DNA of 14,964 nt, from NCBI GenBank assembly GCA_905214955.1, contig CAJMON010000072.1, positions 1-14,964 on the forward strand. Direction: 5' to 3'. This document shows, in pieces, positions 7,529 to 14,912 of this stretch (positions within the stretch are counted from its first letter, which is position 1; each line of letters begins with the position of its first letter). The DNA is from an uncultured bacterium. GTDB taxonomy: Bacteria > Bacillota > Clostridia > Lachnospirales > Lachnospiraceae. The notes beneath the pieces were generated by a model that had not been told where the DNA came from, ran no database searches, and worked only from the letters and a program-made list of their open reading frames with translations. Both the position numbers and the translations under genes were made by a program.

Positions 7529-7607
7529 CACAGTCGGTATTTACGGAGTCTGACACACCGGGATGATCCCGACTGTGGTTAAACCTCATGTCAGCGAGGG
7601 ATACCGA
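7529..7607. promoter_or_regulatory. Switch-like inverted repeats between hisS and aspS (candidate structured leader or ncRNA)
   Basis: The 207 bases at 7478-7684 hold no gene. Two pairings exclude each other. Stem A is nine perfect pairs, 7529-7537 with 7569-7577. The alternative is a rod of seven pairs (7534-7540 with 7601-7607) and six pairs (7550-7555 with 7589-7594), capped by a small hairpin (7559-7563 with 7567-7571). Nearby 7658-7673 is a perfect six-pair hairpin with a four-base loop, without a T run, just after the hisS stop. The natural reading is a leader on the minus-strand transcript into aspS, but a separate small RNA is possible. No T-box core (AGGGTGG...ACCGCG) was found on either strand, and no convincing promoter. 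Confidence 0.5.
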
Positions 7608-7684
7608 TCTCTCTCCGCCCACCGCTGCCGTTTAGGTTTCTTTTACAATTCATCTCACTACCTGAAGAGGTAGGATAATTCTTG

Positions 7685-8938
7685 TTAGACTTTGTTAAAA
7701 AATTCCCGGATCTCCTCATAGCCTTCCGCCATCAGCTGATCTTTTTGGAATTTTTTATTTTTCTTCATCATGTTCATGCTGACCTGGCAGCCTTCTTTTC
7801 TGAGGGTTTCTGCTTCTTTGAAAGCATTCAGCATATTTTCTCTGGAAATGCCTTTTTCCAGAAGGAAGGCCATCTTTCTGCCTTTTTTCGGAACCTGGTA
7901 ATCTCTCTCCAAAAGCAGCATGACGATCCGCTCAAATCCTACGGAAAATCCGCAGGCACAGGTCTGGTTTCCGGTAAAACGGCCGATCATCTCATCATAG
8001 CGTCCGCCTCCGCCTACAGAGCCTCCGAAGCCGTCGATGCTGATTTCAAAAATCGGACCGGTGTAATAGGACATGCCGCGCACCAGAGTAGGATCAAATA
8101 CAATCTGGAAATCTGCGGTTTTCACTGCATTGACGCTGGCAATGATGGTTTCCATATCCTCTGCGGTCTTGGGATCCAGCACGTCTGCCAGTTTGTCTTT
8201 CAAGAAACGCACACCGTCCAGATCCGGAGTCACCTCTTTGTAAAGGTTTAAATACTTGTCAATGGACTCCTGTGCAAAGCCTTCTTTTGCCAGCTCTTCT
8301 GCCACACCGTCCAGACCGATCTTGTCCATCTTATCCAGAATGATGAACACGGTATCGTAGCTTTCCTCCGGGAATCCGCTGTAAGCTGCCATGGCTTTTA
8401 AGAATTTCCGGTCATTGATGCGGATGGTAAAGTTTTTAAAATCCAGCTTTCCAACCAGTGTGGAAGTAGCCAGAATCAATTCGATCTCTGCCAGAATGGT
8501 TGGCTCACCTAAAATATCAATGTCACACTGCATAAACTGGCGGTAACGGCCTCTCTGGGGACGGTCAGCACGCCACACATTTCCGATCTGGAGTGCCTTA
8601 AAGGGGCTTGGCAGGTCGTTGGCATTGTTTGCATAATATCTGGAAAGGGGAACGGTCAGGTCATAGCGCAGTCCGCCGTCTACCAGATCTGCTTCACTCC
8701 CGGCAGTATCCAGTTTGAGTTTCTCTCCTCTTTTTAAAATCTTGAAGATCAGCTTTTCGTTTTCGCCGCCCTGCTTGCTGGACAGATTTTCAATGTGTTC
8801 CACGCAGGGTGTTTCGATGGATGAAAATCCAAAAGATCCATAAGTATCTTTGATCATGCGGATCACATAATCACGGATTTCCATTTCTCTGGGGGAAATA
8901 TCTTTCATACCCGTGACTGGTTTTTTCTTTAAAGCCAT
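7685..8938 (-). CDS. hisS: Histidine--tRNA ligase, DLTVP (eukaryote/archaeon-like) type
   Basis: 417 residues; charges tRNA-His. It has the HisRS-specific motifs LVRGMSYYTGPIFE (275-288) and GGGRYD (300-305), class II motif 2 WRADRPQRGRYRQF (122-135) and motif 3 FSVGFER (321-327). Residues 90-100 read LRYDLTVPLSRYY and the post-motif-2 stretch reads QCDIDILGEP. Both resemble eukaryotic, archaeal and some bacterial HisRS rather than the E. coli form (RPEGT, QLGCEV). The insertion at about 190-270 contains LDKMDKIG, also like that branch. The C-terminal anticodon domain after motif 3 is short (about 77 residues), ending after a KKFQKDQL helix. Start ATG at 8938 has GAGGAGG about seven bases upstream and lies 16 bases after the HD-GYP stop. 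Confidence 0.95.
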   Translation of the reverse strand: MALKKKPVTGMKDISPREMEIRDYVIRMIKDTYGSFGFSSIETPCVEHIENLSSKQGGENEKLIFKILKRGEKLKLDTAGSEADLVDGGLRYDLTVPLSRYYANNANDLPSPFKALQIGNVWRADRPQRGRYRQFMQCDIDILGEPTILAEIELILATSTLVGKLDFKNFTIRINDRKFLKAMAAYSGFPEESYDTVFIILDKMDKIGLDGVAEELAKEGFAQESIDKYLNLYKEVTPDLDGVRFLKDKLADVLDPKTAEDMETIIASVNAVKTADFQIVFDPTLVRGMSYYTGPIFEISIDGFGGSVGGGGRYDEMIGRFTGNQTCACGFSVGFERIVMLLLERDYQVPKKGRKMAFLLEKGISRENMLNAFKEAETLRKEGCQVSMNMMKKNKKFQKDQLMAEGYEEIREFFNKV

Positions 8939-8954
8939 TTCATATCCTCCTCAT

Positions 8955-9530
8955 TTACGGCCGGCATTTTGCCATCATTTCTTCAAAGTCCTTTCTGTGT
9001 ATGACTCTTAAGAAAGCTAAAAACACCAGCATATCAAAATTTTTTGATTCTTCGATCATCAGTTCCACTGCGCTCTCAGAATCAAAAGCTTTGCGGTACG
9101 GCCTGTCTGAGGTCAGTGCTGCAAAGGTATCGCACACCCGGAGCACTCTGGCCCCGAATGGGATTTCATCCTGGTACAGGTTGGCCGGATACCCGGTCCC
9201 GTCATAATTTTCATGGTGGTACAGCACGCTCTCTGTAATAAAACGGCTGTAGCCTTCCTGATTTAACAGTGCATACCCCACGGTGGAATGGGTTCTTACG
9301 TATTTCATCTCTTCTATCGTCAGGGTATCTCCCTTTTCCCGGACATACTTCTGAATGCCCAGCTTTCCAATATCATGAAGAAATCCTGCCACCGCCAGAT
9401 CATAGCAGTTCTCTTCTGGAAGTGCCAGCTCCCTCGCCACCGCTGCTGCCAGATTGCTGACGCAGATTCCGTGGGACAGCTCTCCTTTTAAATCCAGCCG
9501 GAAAATTTTTACTTTTTCTTTATTTTCCAT
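8955..9530 (-). CDS. Compact stand-alone HD-GYP domain phosphodiesterase
   Basis: 191 residues, essentially only the catalytic domain. Metal ligands and motifs are in order: H20 (SHG), H52-D53 (FLHDIGK), H81 (RTHS), HH105-106 with ENYDGTGYP (the GYP signature, 113-115), and D134 in RVCDTFAALTSDRPYRKAF. HD-GYP proteins hydrolyse c-di-GMP to GMP or pGpG; with all ligands present, activity is likely, though the exact cyclic nucleotide is inferred. There is no sensor, receiver or membrane segment. Its ATG at 9530 lies inside the end of hemZ (11-base overlap) with only a weak GGGA upstream, so translation is probably coupled to hemZ. Such a protein is not a usual member of this synthetase operon. 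Confidence 0.92.
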   Translation of the reverse strand: MENKEKVKIFRLDLKGELSHGICVSNLAAAVARELALPEENCYDLAVAGFLHDIGKLGIQKYVREKGDTLTIEEMKYVRTHSTVGYALLNQEGYSRFITESVLYHHENYDGTGYPANLYQDEIPFGARVLRVCDTFAALTSDRPYRKAFDSESAVELMIEESKNFDMLVFLAFLRVIHRKDFEEMMAKCRP

Positions 9531-10980
9531 ACTTTAAAAATCCCTGCTGTTTGCGTTCAATCATCTCATCAATTCTGGAAATATAGCTTCGGATGTCTTT
9601 GACATTTTCGATCCTATCGATCTTTTCTCCTGCAACCACCTTTGTGGAAGCTCCCGCTCCTAAAGCGAGAATGGACTGCTTTTCTTCCATGATCAGAATG
9701 TTATAAATGCCTTCTTTTCCAGGCCGCGCATAACCTACGTTTTCGAAGTTTCCAGCCATGTTTTTCTGACGGTACAGATAATACGGGAACAGTCCCTTCT
9801 GCATGGCATACCGTGCGGTCATATCCATGATCTCACAGCTGTTTACAAAAGTCAGCTCCTGATACTGGTCTTTAAACATATTCAGTCTTGCTGCCCGTTT
9901 CACAGCCAGGGAATGAACCGTAATGCTGTCCGGGTCCAGGGCAGAAACTTCTTCCATGGTATGCTGCACTTCAGGCATCTCCTCCCCTGGAAGTCCTACA
10001 ATCAGATCCATGTTGATGTTGTCAAATCCAAGCTCTCTTGCCAGAAGAAAGGCTTCTTTCGTCTGTTCTACTGTGTGCCGTCTGCCAATGATCTCCAGGG
10101 TTTCCTGATTCATGGTCTGGGGATTAATGGAAATCCGTGTCACCGGATGACGCCGCAGCACTTCCAGCTTTTCCCTGGTAATGCTGTCCGGACGCCCTGC
10201 TTCTACAGTAAACTCCTGCACATGGCTTAAATCGAAGTGGGCTTCTATCTCTCCCAGCAGCCGTTCCAGCTGGGCGGGATCAAGCGTTGTCGGAGTGCCT
10301 CCTCCGATGTAAACCGTGGTCAGCGTCCTTCCTTTGTATGCTTCGGCTCCATAAGCGATTTCCTTACATAATGCATCCAGATAAGTATCTACCTTGTCTT
10401 TCCACACAGACAGCGGGCTGGAGCTGAAGGAGCAGTACAGGCAGATGCTTGGGCAGAAAGGAATGCCGATGTATAAACTGTAACCATCTTCGTAATGAAT
10501 CCGCTCCAGAATGTCTTTTTCCCGGACAGCAATGGAAATGCCAAGGGATGTCTTTTCCGGGCTGGTAAGATAGGTTTTCCGCATATAATCTGCAATCCAC
10601 GCCGGGCGTTTTCCCTCTTCCAGAAAATGCATGGGAATCTTGGTGGGCCGGATGCCGGTCAGAGTCCCCCAGGGCAGCTTCTGTCCGGTATATTCAGAGA
10701 GCATCTGATACAGACGGTATTTTAAATGATTTTTGGTTGCTTTCCGGTCCGCGTAATAATCCACGGCTTCTGTCTGGGATGCCAGAACTTCTCCCTCTTG
10801 GGAGAAAAACCGGATGGTGATCTCTTCTTCCTGGTAATCCAGGGAAATTTTCATGTCGTAGGGTTCTTTGACAGGCTCATCCCCGTAAAAAATGGATACG
10901 TCCGTCCCCGGATAAAAGGCACGGACCAAAGAATGGGCATCGTACTCGAAGTCCTGTTTATTCAGCTGTAACGCGATCAT
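9520..10980 (-). CDS. hemZ: Radical SAM coproporphyrinogen dehydrogenase-like protein HemZ
   Basis: 486 residues. The radical SAM cluster motif is C176-x3-C180-x2-C183 (FCPSICLYCSF), with the GGGTPT motif at about 226-231 for SAM binding. An N-terminal extension of about 165 residues precedes the TIM barrel, as in Firmicute HemZ and unlike shorter HemN/HemW proteins. HemZ is annotated as oxygen-independent coproporphyrinogen III oxidation; in an anaerobe without a visible haem pathway the true substrate is uncertain. Start ATG at 10980 is preceded by AAAAAGGAAC at ribosome-site distance. It lies 39 bases after the MBL gene stop and overlaps the HD-GYP gene by 11 bases. The position between an MBL hydrolase and hisS is common in Clostridia. 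Confidence 0.92.
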   Translation of the reverse strand: MIALQLNKQDFEYDAHSLVRAFYPGTDVSIFYGDEPVKEPYDMKISLDYQEEEITIRFFSQEGEVLASQTEAVDYYADRKATKNHLKYRLYQMLSEYTGQKLPWGTLTGIRPTKIPMHFLEEGKRPAWIADYMRKTYLTSPEKTSLGISIAVREKDILERIHYEDGYSLYIGIPFCPSICLYCSFSSSPLSVWKDKVDTYLDALCKEIAYGAEAYKGRTLTTVYIGGGTPTTLDPAQLERLLGEIEAHFDLSHVQEFTVEAGRPDSITREKLEVLRRHPVTRISINPQTMNQETLEIIGRRHTVEQTKEAFLLARELGFDNINMDLIVGLPGEEMPEVQHTMEEVSALDPDSITVHSLAVKRAARLNMFKDQYQELTFVNSCEIMDMTARYAMQKGLFPYYLYRQKNMAGNFENVGYARPGKEGIYNILIMEEKQSILALGAGASTKVVAGEKIDRIENVKDIRSYISRIDEMIERKQQGFLKYGK

Positions 10981-11019
10981 CTTTTTGTTCCTTTTTGTTC
11001 TCTTTGGCGGCAGTCCTTT

Positions 11020-11649
11020 TTATGCATAAGGATTGTACCGCTTTTCATAGGCAATACTTGTGTCTCCTTCATGTCCCGGATACACATGCACCTCTTCCGG
11101 CAGGGAAGAGAGCAGTCCTTTCACGGAACGTGCCAGCGCACCTGCGCTTCCAGTAGGAAAATCCGATCTTCCAACCGATCCTGCAAACAGGGTATCCCCA
11201 GAAAACAGAATCTTTTCATCTGGCAGATAATAACAGGCACTTCCCCCGGTATGTCCGGGCGTGGCTTTTACCTCAATGGAAAAGCCTGCCAGCTCCAGTG
11301 TTTCCCCGTCTTTTAACAGCACGTCTGCTTTGATGCCAAAAGGAGAAGCCCACTGCCCGGAAAGATTTGCAAAAGAATCTCCCGCCAGTGCTTCTTCTTT
11401 TTCCGGAAGGTAAATCCGGATGCCGTACCGTTTCCGCAGTTCTTCTGCTGCTCCGATGTGGTCAAAATGTCCATGGGTCAGAAGCACGCCGCAGGGTGTC
11501 AGATGCTCTTCTGTAAGCTTCGCCTCGATTCGGTCTGCCCGGTCCGCCGGATCCACAATCAGCGTTTCCCCGGTGTCTTCCCGAATCAGCAGATAACAGT
11601 TGGTGCGGATCATGCCAAGCACCATTCTTTCTACGCGGAATGTACGCAT
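11020..11649 (-). CDS. MBL-fold metal-dependent hydrolase, glyoxalase II-like
   Basis: 209 residues from ATG at 11649 (MRTFRVERMV), with GAAGGAA six to seven bases upstream. A frame open to 11724 would overlap the end of rel and adds no family-like sequence, so the downstream start is chosen. All zinc ligands are present: H59, H61, D63, H64 (THGHFDH), H133 (TPGHTGGS), D152 (SGDTLF) and H193 (YPGHEG). The compact form lacks the C-terminal helical domain of true glyoxalase II and resembles YcbL-type proteins, so thioester hydrolysis such as S-lactoylglutathione-like substrates is plausible but not proven. It lies 19 bases downstream of rel and is a regular companion of rel and hemZ in Clostridia. 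Confidence 0.92.
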   Translation of the reverse strand: MRTFRVERMVLGMIRTNCYLLIREDTGETLIVDPADRADRIEAKLTEEHLTPCGVLLTHGHFDHIGAAEELRKRYGIRIYLPEKEEALAGDSFANLSGQWASPFGIKADVLLKDGETLELAGFSIEVKATPGHTGGSACYYLPDEKILFSGDTLFAGSVGRSDFPTGSAGALARSVKGLLSSLPEEVHVYPGHEGDTSIAYEKRYNPYA

Positions 11650-11668
11650 ACGGTTTCCTTCTTTCTTA

Positions 11669-13969
11669 TCAGCCTGTGGTACGTTCAATGTCCAGAACGC
11701 TTTCCACCTGGCGGATTTTCTCAATGATCTGGTTTAATTCCTGTTTTCCCTGTACATCAAAGGACAGTGAAATCGTCGCTGTTCCCTGCTTGCTGGTACG
11801 GGTATTTACGCTGGCTACGTCGATCTTGCGCTCAGTAAGCACACGGACCACGTCCACCAAAAGACCGGTCCGGTTGTTTCCGTAAACCTTGATCTCTGCC
11901 GTGTATTTGGCACTTGCATCCGGCACTTCCGGCTGCTGCCACTCTGCATCAATTAAGCGGACACGCTCTTCACTGCTTAAGTTGATGATGTTGACACAAT
12001 CTGTCCGGTGGATAGAAACTCCCCGTCCCCTGGTCACATATCCCACAATCTCGTCTCCTGGAACCGGGGAACAGCACTTGGAGAAACGCACGGCCACATC
12101 GTCAATGCCTTTGACTACAATGCCGCCCTTGGATTTAGAAATCCGGACTTTGTCATTCGACTCTGCAGCCTCTATGATCTTTTCATCGGTGATTTCTTTC
12201 TTGTGCTGCTTTTCATAGAGTTCCTGAAGTTTGTTGACAACCTGGCCTTCCTTCAGTCCTCCATGTCCTACCGCTGCCAGGGCTGCATCCCAGTCCCGGA
12301 ATCCATACTTGCGGATCACCGCATCCATATATTCCGGTTTTAAGAGGTTGCTTAAGGTAATGTTCTTTGCTTTGCAGTAGGAATTCAGCAGTTCTTTTCC
12401 ACGGATGATGTTATCTTCCTTGCGTTCATTTTTAAACCACTGGTTGATCTTGTTCTTTGCCTGGGTGCTTTTTACAATCTTTAACCAGTCACGGCTTGGA
12501 CCCTTGGAGTTCTGCGAAGTCAGAATCTCAATGCGGTCGCCGTTCTGGATCACATAGTCGATGTTGACCAGCTTGCCATTGACTCTGGCGCCGATCATCT
12601 TGTTTCCCACTGCACTGTGGATGCTGTAGGCGAAATCTACCGGCGTAGAGCCGTTGGGAAGGTTCTTTACATCGCCTGCCGGAGTAAAGCAGTACACGCT
12701 CTCGGCAAACAGGTCCAGATCGCTCTTTAACAGGCTCATGAACTCCCGGTTGTCTGACATGTCCTTCTGCCATTCCAGAATCTGTCTTAACCAGCTTAAT
12801 TTCTCTTCTTCCTGCTGGGAAACTGGTTTCTTTCCATCAGATGCCTCTTTGTATTTCCAGTGGGCTGCGATACCATACTCCGCTGTCCGGTGCATTTCAA
12901 AGGTCCGGATCTGGATCTCAAAAGGCTGGCCGTTGGGGCCGATCAGCGTGGTGTGCAGAGACTGGTACATGTTGGGCTTTGGCATGGCAATGTAGTCCTT
13001 AAACCGTCCAGGAATGGGCTTGTACATTTCATGAATCACACCAAGGGCTGCGTAACAGTCCTTGACAGTATCCACGATGATGCGGACTGCAAACAGGTCA
13101 TAAATCTGGTCAATGGTCTTTTCCTGGTTGACCATTTTTTTATAAATACTGAAGAAATGCTTTGCACGGCCATTGATCTGGGCCTTGATCCCCACTTCTT
13201 TCAGTTTTTCACTGACGTCTTTGACAATGGACTGGACAAAGGCTTCTCTGGCGCTTTTGCGCAGAGCTACTTTTTCCACCAGGTCATAATAGACTTCCGG
13301 CTCTAAGTACTTCAGTGCCAGGTCATCCAGCTCTACCTTAATCTTTGAAATACCAAGGCGCTGTGCCAGGGGCGCATAAATGTCCATGGTCTCTCTGGCT
13401 TTTTCTTTCTGTTTCTCCGGGCTCCAGTATTTGGCAGTCCGCATGTTGTGAAGCCGGTCCGCCAGTTTTACGAGAATCACACGGATGTCCTTTGCCATGG
13501 CAAGGAACATTTTCCGCAGGTTTTCTGCCTGAACTTCCACTTTATCCGCCGCATAATTCAACTGGCCGAGCTTTGTCACACCGTCCACCAGAAGTTCTAC
13601 TTCATCGCCAAACTCTTTGCGGATCTCTTCGGACGTCATCACGGTGTCTTCCACCACATCGTGGAGAAGTCCTGCCACAATGGTCTCTTTGTCAAGCTCC
13701 AGATCGGCCAGAATCAGGGCCACACTCAGCGGATGAATGATATAAGGCTCTCCGGATTTGCGGAACTGGCCCTCATGAGCCTCCCTGGCAATCCGATATG
13801 CTTTTTCTATCATCGTAATATCTGTGGACGGATGATATTTTTTCACACTATTAATCAGTTCATCATACAAAACATCCGGACTGGTAAAATCCGCCATGGA
13901 TTTTACATTGGCATCCGCTTTTTTTATTTCATCAGCTTTGTCTAACTTTGTGTTTTCGTCTTTCGCCAT
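11669..13969 (-). CDS. rel: Bifunctional (p)ppGpp synthetase/hydrolase, RelA/SpoT family
   Basis: 766 residues. The N-terminal HD hydrolase has H79 (IIHP), H103-D104 (LLHDVVEDT) and DRLHNMRT (161-168). The synthetase follows at about 240-390 with RFKD (322-325), the RXKD signature of bifunctional enzymes rather than the EXDD of synthetase-only RelA, and MPKPNMYQSLHTT. Then come a TGS domain (about 425-485, CFTPAGDVKNLPNGSTPVDFAY), a helical part, a conserved Cys region (KCCSPVPGDEIVGY, 631-644) and a C-terminal ACT domain (about 690-766). It makes and degrades the stringent-response alarmone at the ribosome on amino-acid starvation. The start ATG at 13969 has a modest AGTGGTG upstream. It lies 48 bases after apt. 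Full length, no sign of damage. Confidence 0.98.
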   Translation of the reverse strand: MAKDENTKLDKADEIKKADANVKSMADFTSPDVLYDELINSVKKYHPSTDITMIEKAYRIAREAHEGQFRKSGEPYIIHPLSVALILADLELDKETIVAGLLHDVVEDTVMTSEEIRKEFGDEVELLVDGVTKLGQLNYAADKVEVQAENLRKMFLAMAKDIRVILVKLADRLHNMRTAKYWSPEKQKEKARETMDIYAPLAQRLGISKIKVELDDLALKYLEPEVYYDLVEKVALRKSAREAFVQSIVKDVSEKLKEVGIKAQINGRAKHFFSIYKKMVNQEKTIDQIYDLFAVRIIVDTVKDCYAALGVIHEMYKPIPGRFKDYIAMPKPNMYQSLHTTLIGPNGQPFEIQIRTFEMHRTAEYGIAAHWKYKEASDGKKPVSQQEEEKLSWLRQILEWQKDMSDNREFMSLLKSDLDLFAESVYCFTPAGDVKNLPNGSTPVDFAYSIHSAVGNKMIGARVNGKLVNIDYVIQNGDRIEILTSQNSKGPSRDWLKIVKSTQAKNKINQWFKNERKEDNIIRGKELLNSYCKAKNITLSNLLKPEYMDAVIRKYGFRDWDAALAAVGHGGLKEGQVVNKLQELYEKQHKKEITDEKIIEAAESNDKVRISKSKGGIVVKGIDDVAVRFSKCCSPVPGDEIVGYVTRGRGVSIHRTDCVNIINLSSEERVRLIDAEWQQPEVPDASAKYTAEIKVYGNNRTGLLVDVVRVLTERKIDVASVNTRTSKQGTATISLSFDVQGKQELNQIIEKIRQVESVLDIERTTG

Positions 13970-14017
13970 TCTATCACCACTTTTCCCTGAACTTTGAATG
14001 GCCTCACCGGCCAGTGA

Positions 14018-14542
14018 TTACTTTCCTTCGTAACGCAGAACGGAGCTGACGCTGTAATCTTTCAGGCGCTCCCGTCCTTTTAATCCTGCAAGCTCCATCA
14101 GGAACACAACTCTGACAACCTCTCCGCCCAGAGCCTCTACCATCTTGATAGCTGCTTCTACGGTACCGCCTGTGGCAATCAGATCATCTACGATCACGAC
14201 TTTCTGACCAGGCTTGATGGAATCTTTGTGCATCTCAATGGTGGCGCTGCCATATTCCAGGTCATAGGACTGGGAAATGGTCTCGCAGGGCAGTTTGCCT
14301 TTTTTCCGTACCGGTACAAAGGGTTTATGAAGATTGTATGCAATCGGTACTCCAAAAATAAATCCTCTGGATTCTGTGCCTACCACAACATCAAACTCCA
14401 CATCATCCAGGCATTTCTGCATGGAATCAATCGCCAGTTTCAGTCCATCTGCATCCTGCAGAATGCTGGTAATATCACGAAATATAATACCAGGTTCCGG
14501 GAAATCCGGAATACTTCTCACATACTCTTCAAGTGGTTTCAT
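14018..14542 (-). CDS. apt: Adenine phosphoribosyltransferase
   Basis: 174 residues, normal length. It converts adenine and PRPP to AMP in purine salvage. The PRPP-binding loop is VVIVDDLIATGGT (115-127), the N-terminal FPEPGIIFRDIT is characteristic of APT, and the G-TESRGF motif lies at 55-61. Start ATG at 14542 has GGAGG eight bases upstream. It is the first full gene after the promoter at 14639-14667. The apt-rel pairing is common in Firmicutes and fits coupling of purine nucleotide supply to alarmone synthesis. A tiny frame ends four bases before its start codon. Confidence 0.97.
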   Translation of the reverse strand: MKPLEEYVRSIPDFPEPGIIFRDITSILQDADGLKLAIDSMQKCLDDVEFDVVVGTESRGFIFGVPIAYNLHKPFVPVRKKGKLPCETISQSYDLEYGSATIEMHKDSIKPGQKVVIVDDLIATGGTVEAAIKMVEALGGEVVRVVFLMELAGLKGRERLKDYSVSSVLRYEGK

Positions 14543-14545
14543 TTC

Positions 14546-14626
14546 TTATTCCTCCGTCTGGTTTCGTTTATTTCTATTTTTTCCTTGCGGTTGATGAATA
14601 AGCCAGAAGTCAAATCTCCCGGCCAT
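14546..14626 (-). CDS. Possible 26-residue leader ORF upstream of apt
   Basis: ATG at 14626 begins MAGRFDFWLIHQPQGKNRNK and ends with TAA three bases before the apt ATG, on top of the apt ribosome site. GGAGG precedes it by only three bases, and the predicted transcript start (about 14632) falls within that GGAGG, so initiation would be nearly leaderless. The peptide is basic in its second half and matches no family I know. It may simply be the tail of a meaningless longer frame that runs back through the tRNA, hence the low confidence. Confidence 0.25.
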   Translation of the reverse strand: MAGRFDFWLIHQPQGKNRNKRNQTEE

Positions 14627-14638
14627 AATCCTCCGTTT

Positions 14639-14667
14639 AGTATAACATTGCAGTTTCATTATTGCAA
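14639..14667 (-). promoter_or_regulatory. Promoter of the apt-rel-MBL-hemZ-HD-GYP-hisS-aspS operon
   Basis: Read on the minus strand: -35 TTGCAA (14662-14667), a 17-base spacer, and -10 TATACT (14639-14644) preceded by TGT, an extended -10. The predicted start is near 14632, giving a leader of about 90 bases before apt. No other convincing promoter was seen upstream of the following genes, so one long transcript is likely. Confidence 0.8.
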
Positions 14668-14682
14668 TCCCCCAAAGAACAC

Positions 14683-14710
14683 AAAAACCGACGCCTGGCG
14701 CCGGTTTTTT
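14683..14710 (-). terminator. Terminator after the tRNA-Leu gene
   Basis: On the minus strand, an eight-pair stem (14698-14705 with 14687-14694, one G-T pair) with a CAG triloop is followed by TTTTT. It separates the tRNA transcript from the apt promoter. In the opposite direction the stem has one mismatch but is followed by six T, so weak termination from the left is also possible. Confidence 0.85.
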
Positions 14711-14761
14711 CTGTACATCTGAGCCTTTTTCTATTTTTCTGAACCGCAGGTAAAAAAAGAA

Positions 14762-14845
14762 TGCGGAAGGCGGGACTTGAACCCGCACGGTATTGCTACC
14801 ACAGGCACCTGAAGCCTGCGCGTCTGCCAATTCCGCCACTTCCGC
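14762..14845 (-). tRNA. tRNA-Leu (anticodon CAG)
   Basis: 84 bases, a type II tRNA. The acceptor stem is GCGGAAG (5' end at 14845) pairing with CTTCCGC, with discriminator A at 14762. The D-arm has the usual AATTGGCAGAC, the anticodon loop TTCAGGT sits in a CAGGC/GCCTG stem, there is a long variable arm, and the T-arm contains GGTTCAAGTCC. The CCA tail is not encoded, since TTCTTT follows. It reads CUG codons. Confidence 0.96.
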
Positions 14846-14912
14846 ATTTGTTGTGCTGACAAGCACTTCTTATAAAATTCAGATCCATCTTCCGCTCATC
14901 TTGAAAAACAAG

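Noticed and set aside
7550..7615. Cobalamin or TPP riboswitch-like words on the plus strand (CCCGACTGT; TTAAACCT...TCAGCGAGGGA)
   Set aside because: Only fragments match; other invariant parts are absent or wrongly spaced, and the strand points away from any gene it could control.
7478..7684. T-box leader for aspS
   Set aside because: No AGGGTGG...ACCGCG antiterminator core and no terminator T run before aspS on the minus strand.
11650..11724. N-terminal extension of the MBL protein (start at 11724)
   Set aside because: It would overlap the 3' end of rel, lacks family-like residues, and the ATG at 11649 has a good ribosome site.
13999..14013. TGGCC/GGCCA inverted repeat between apt and rel as a terminator
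   Set aside because: Five pairs only and no following T run; transcription into rel is expected.
14546..14866. 106-codon open frame on the minus strand
   Set aside because: It runs through the tRNA-Leu gene and the terminator; only its last 26 codons, after the promoter, are kept as a low-confidence leader frame.
14853..14866. GTGC/GCAC hairpin between the two tRNA genes
   Set aside because: Four pairs with a six-base loop and no T run on the transcribed strand; too weak to call a terminator.
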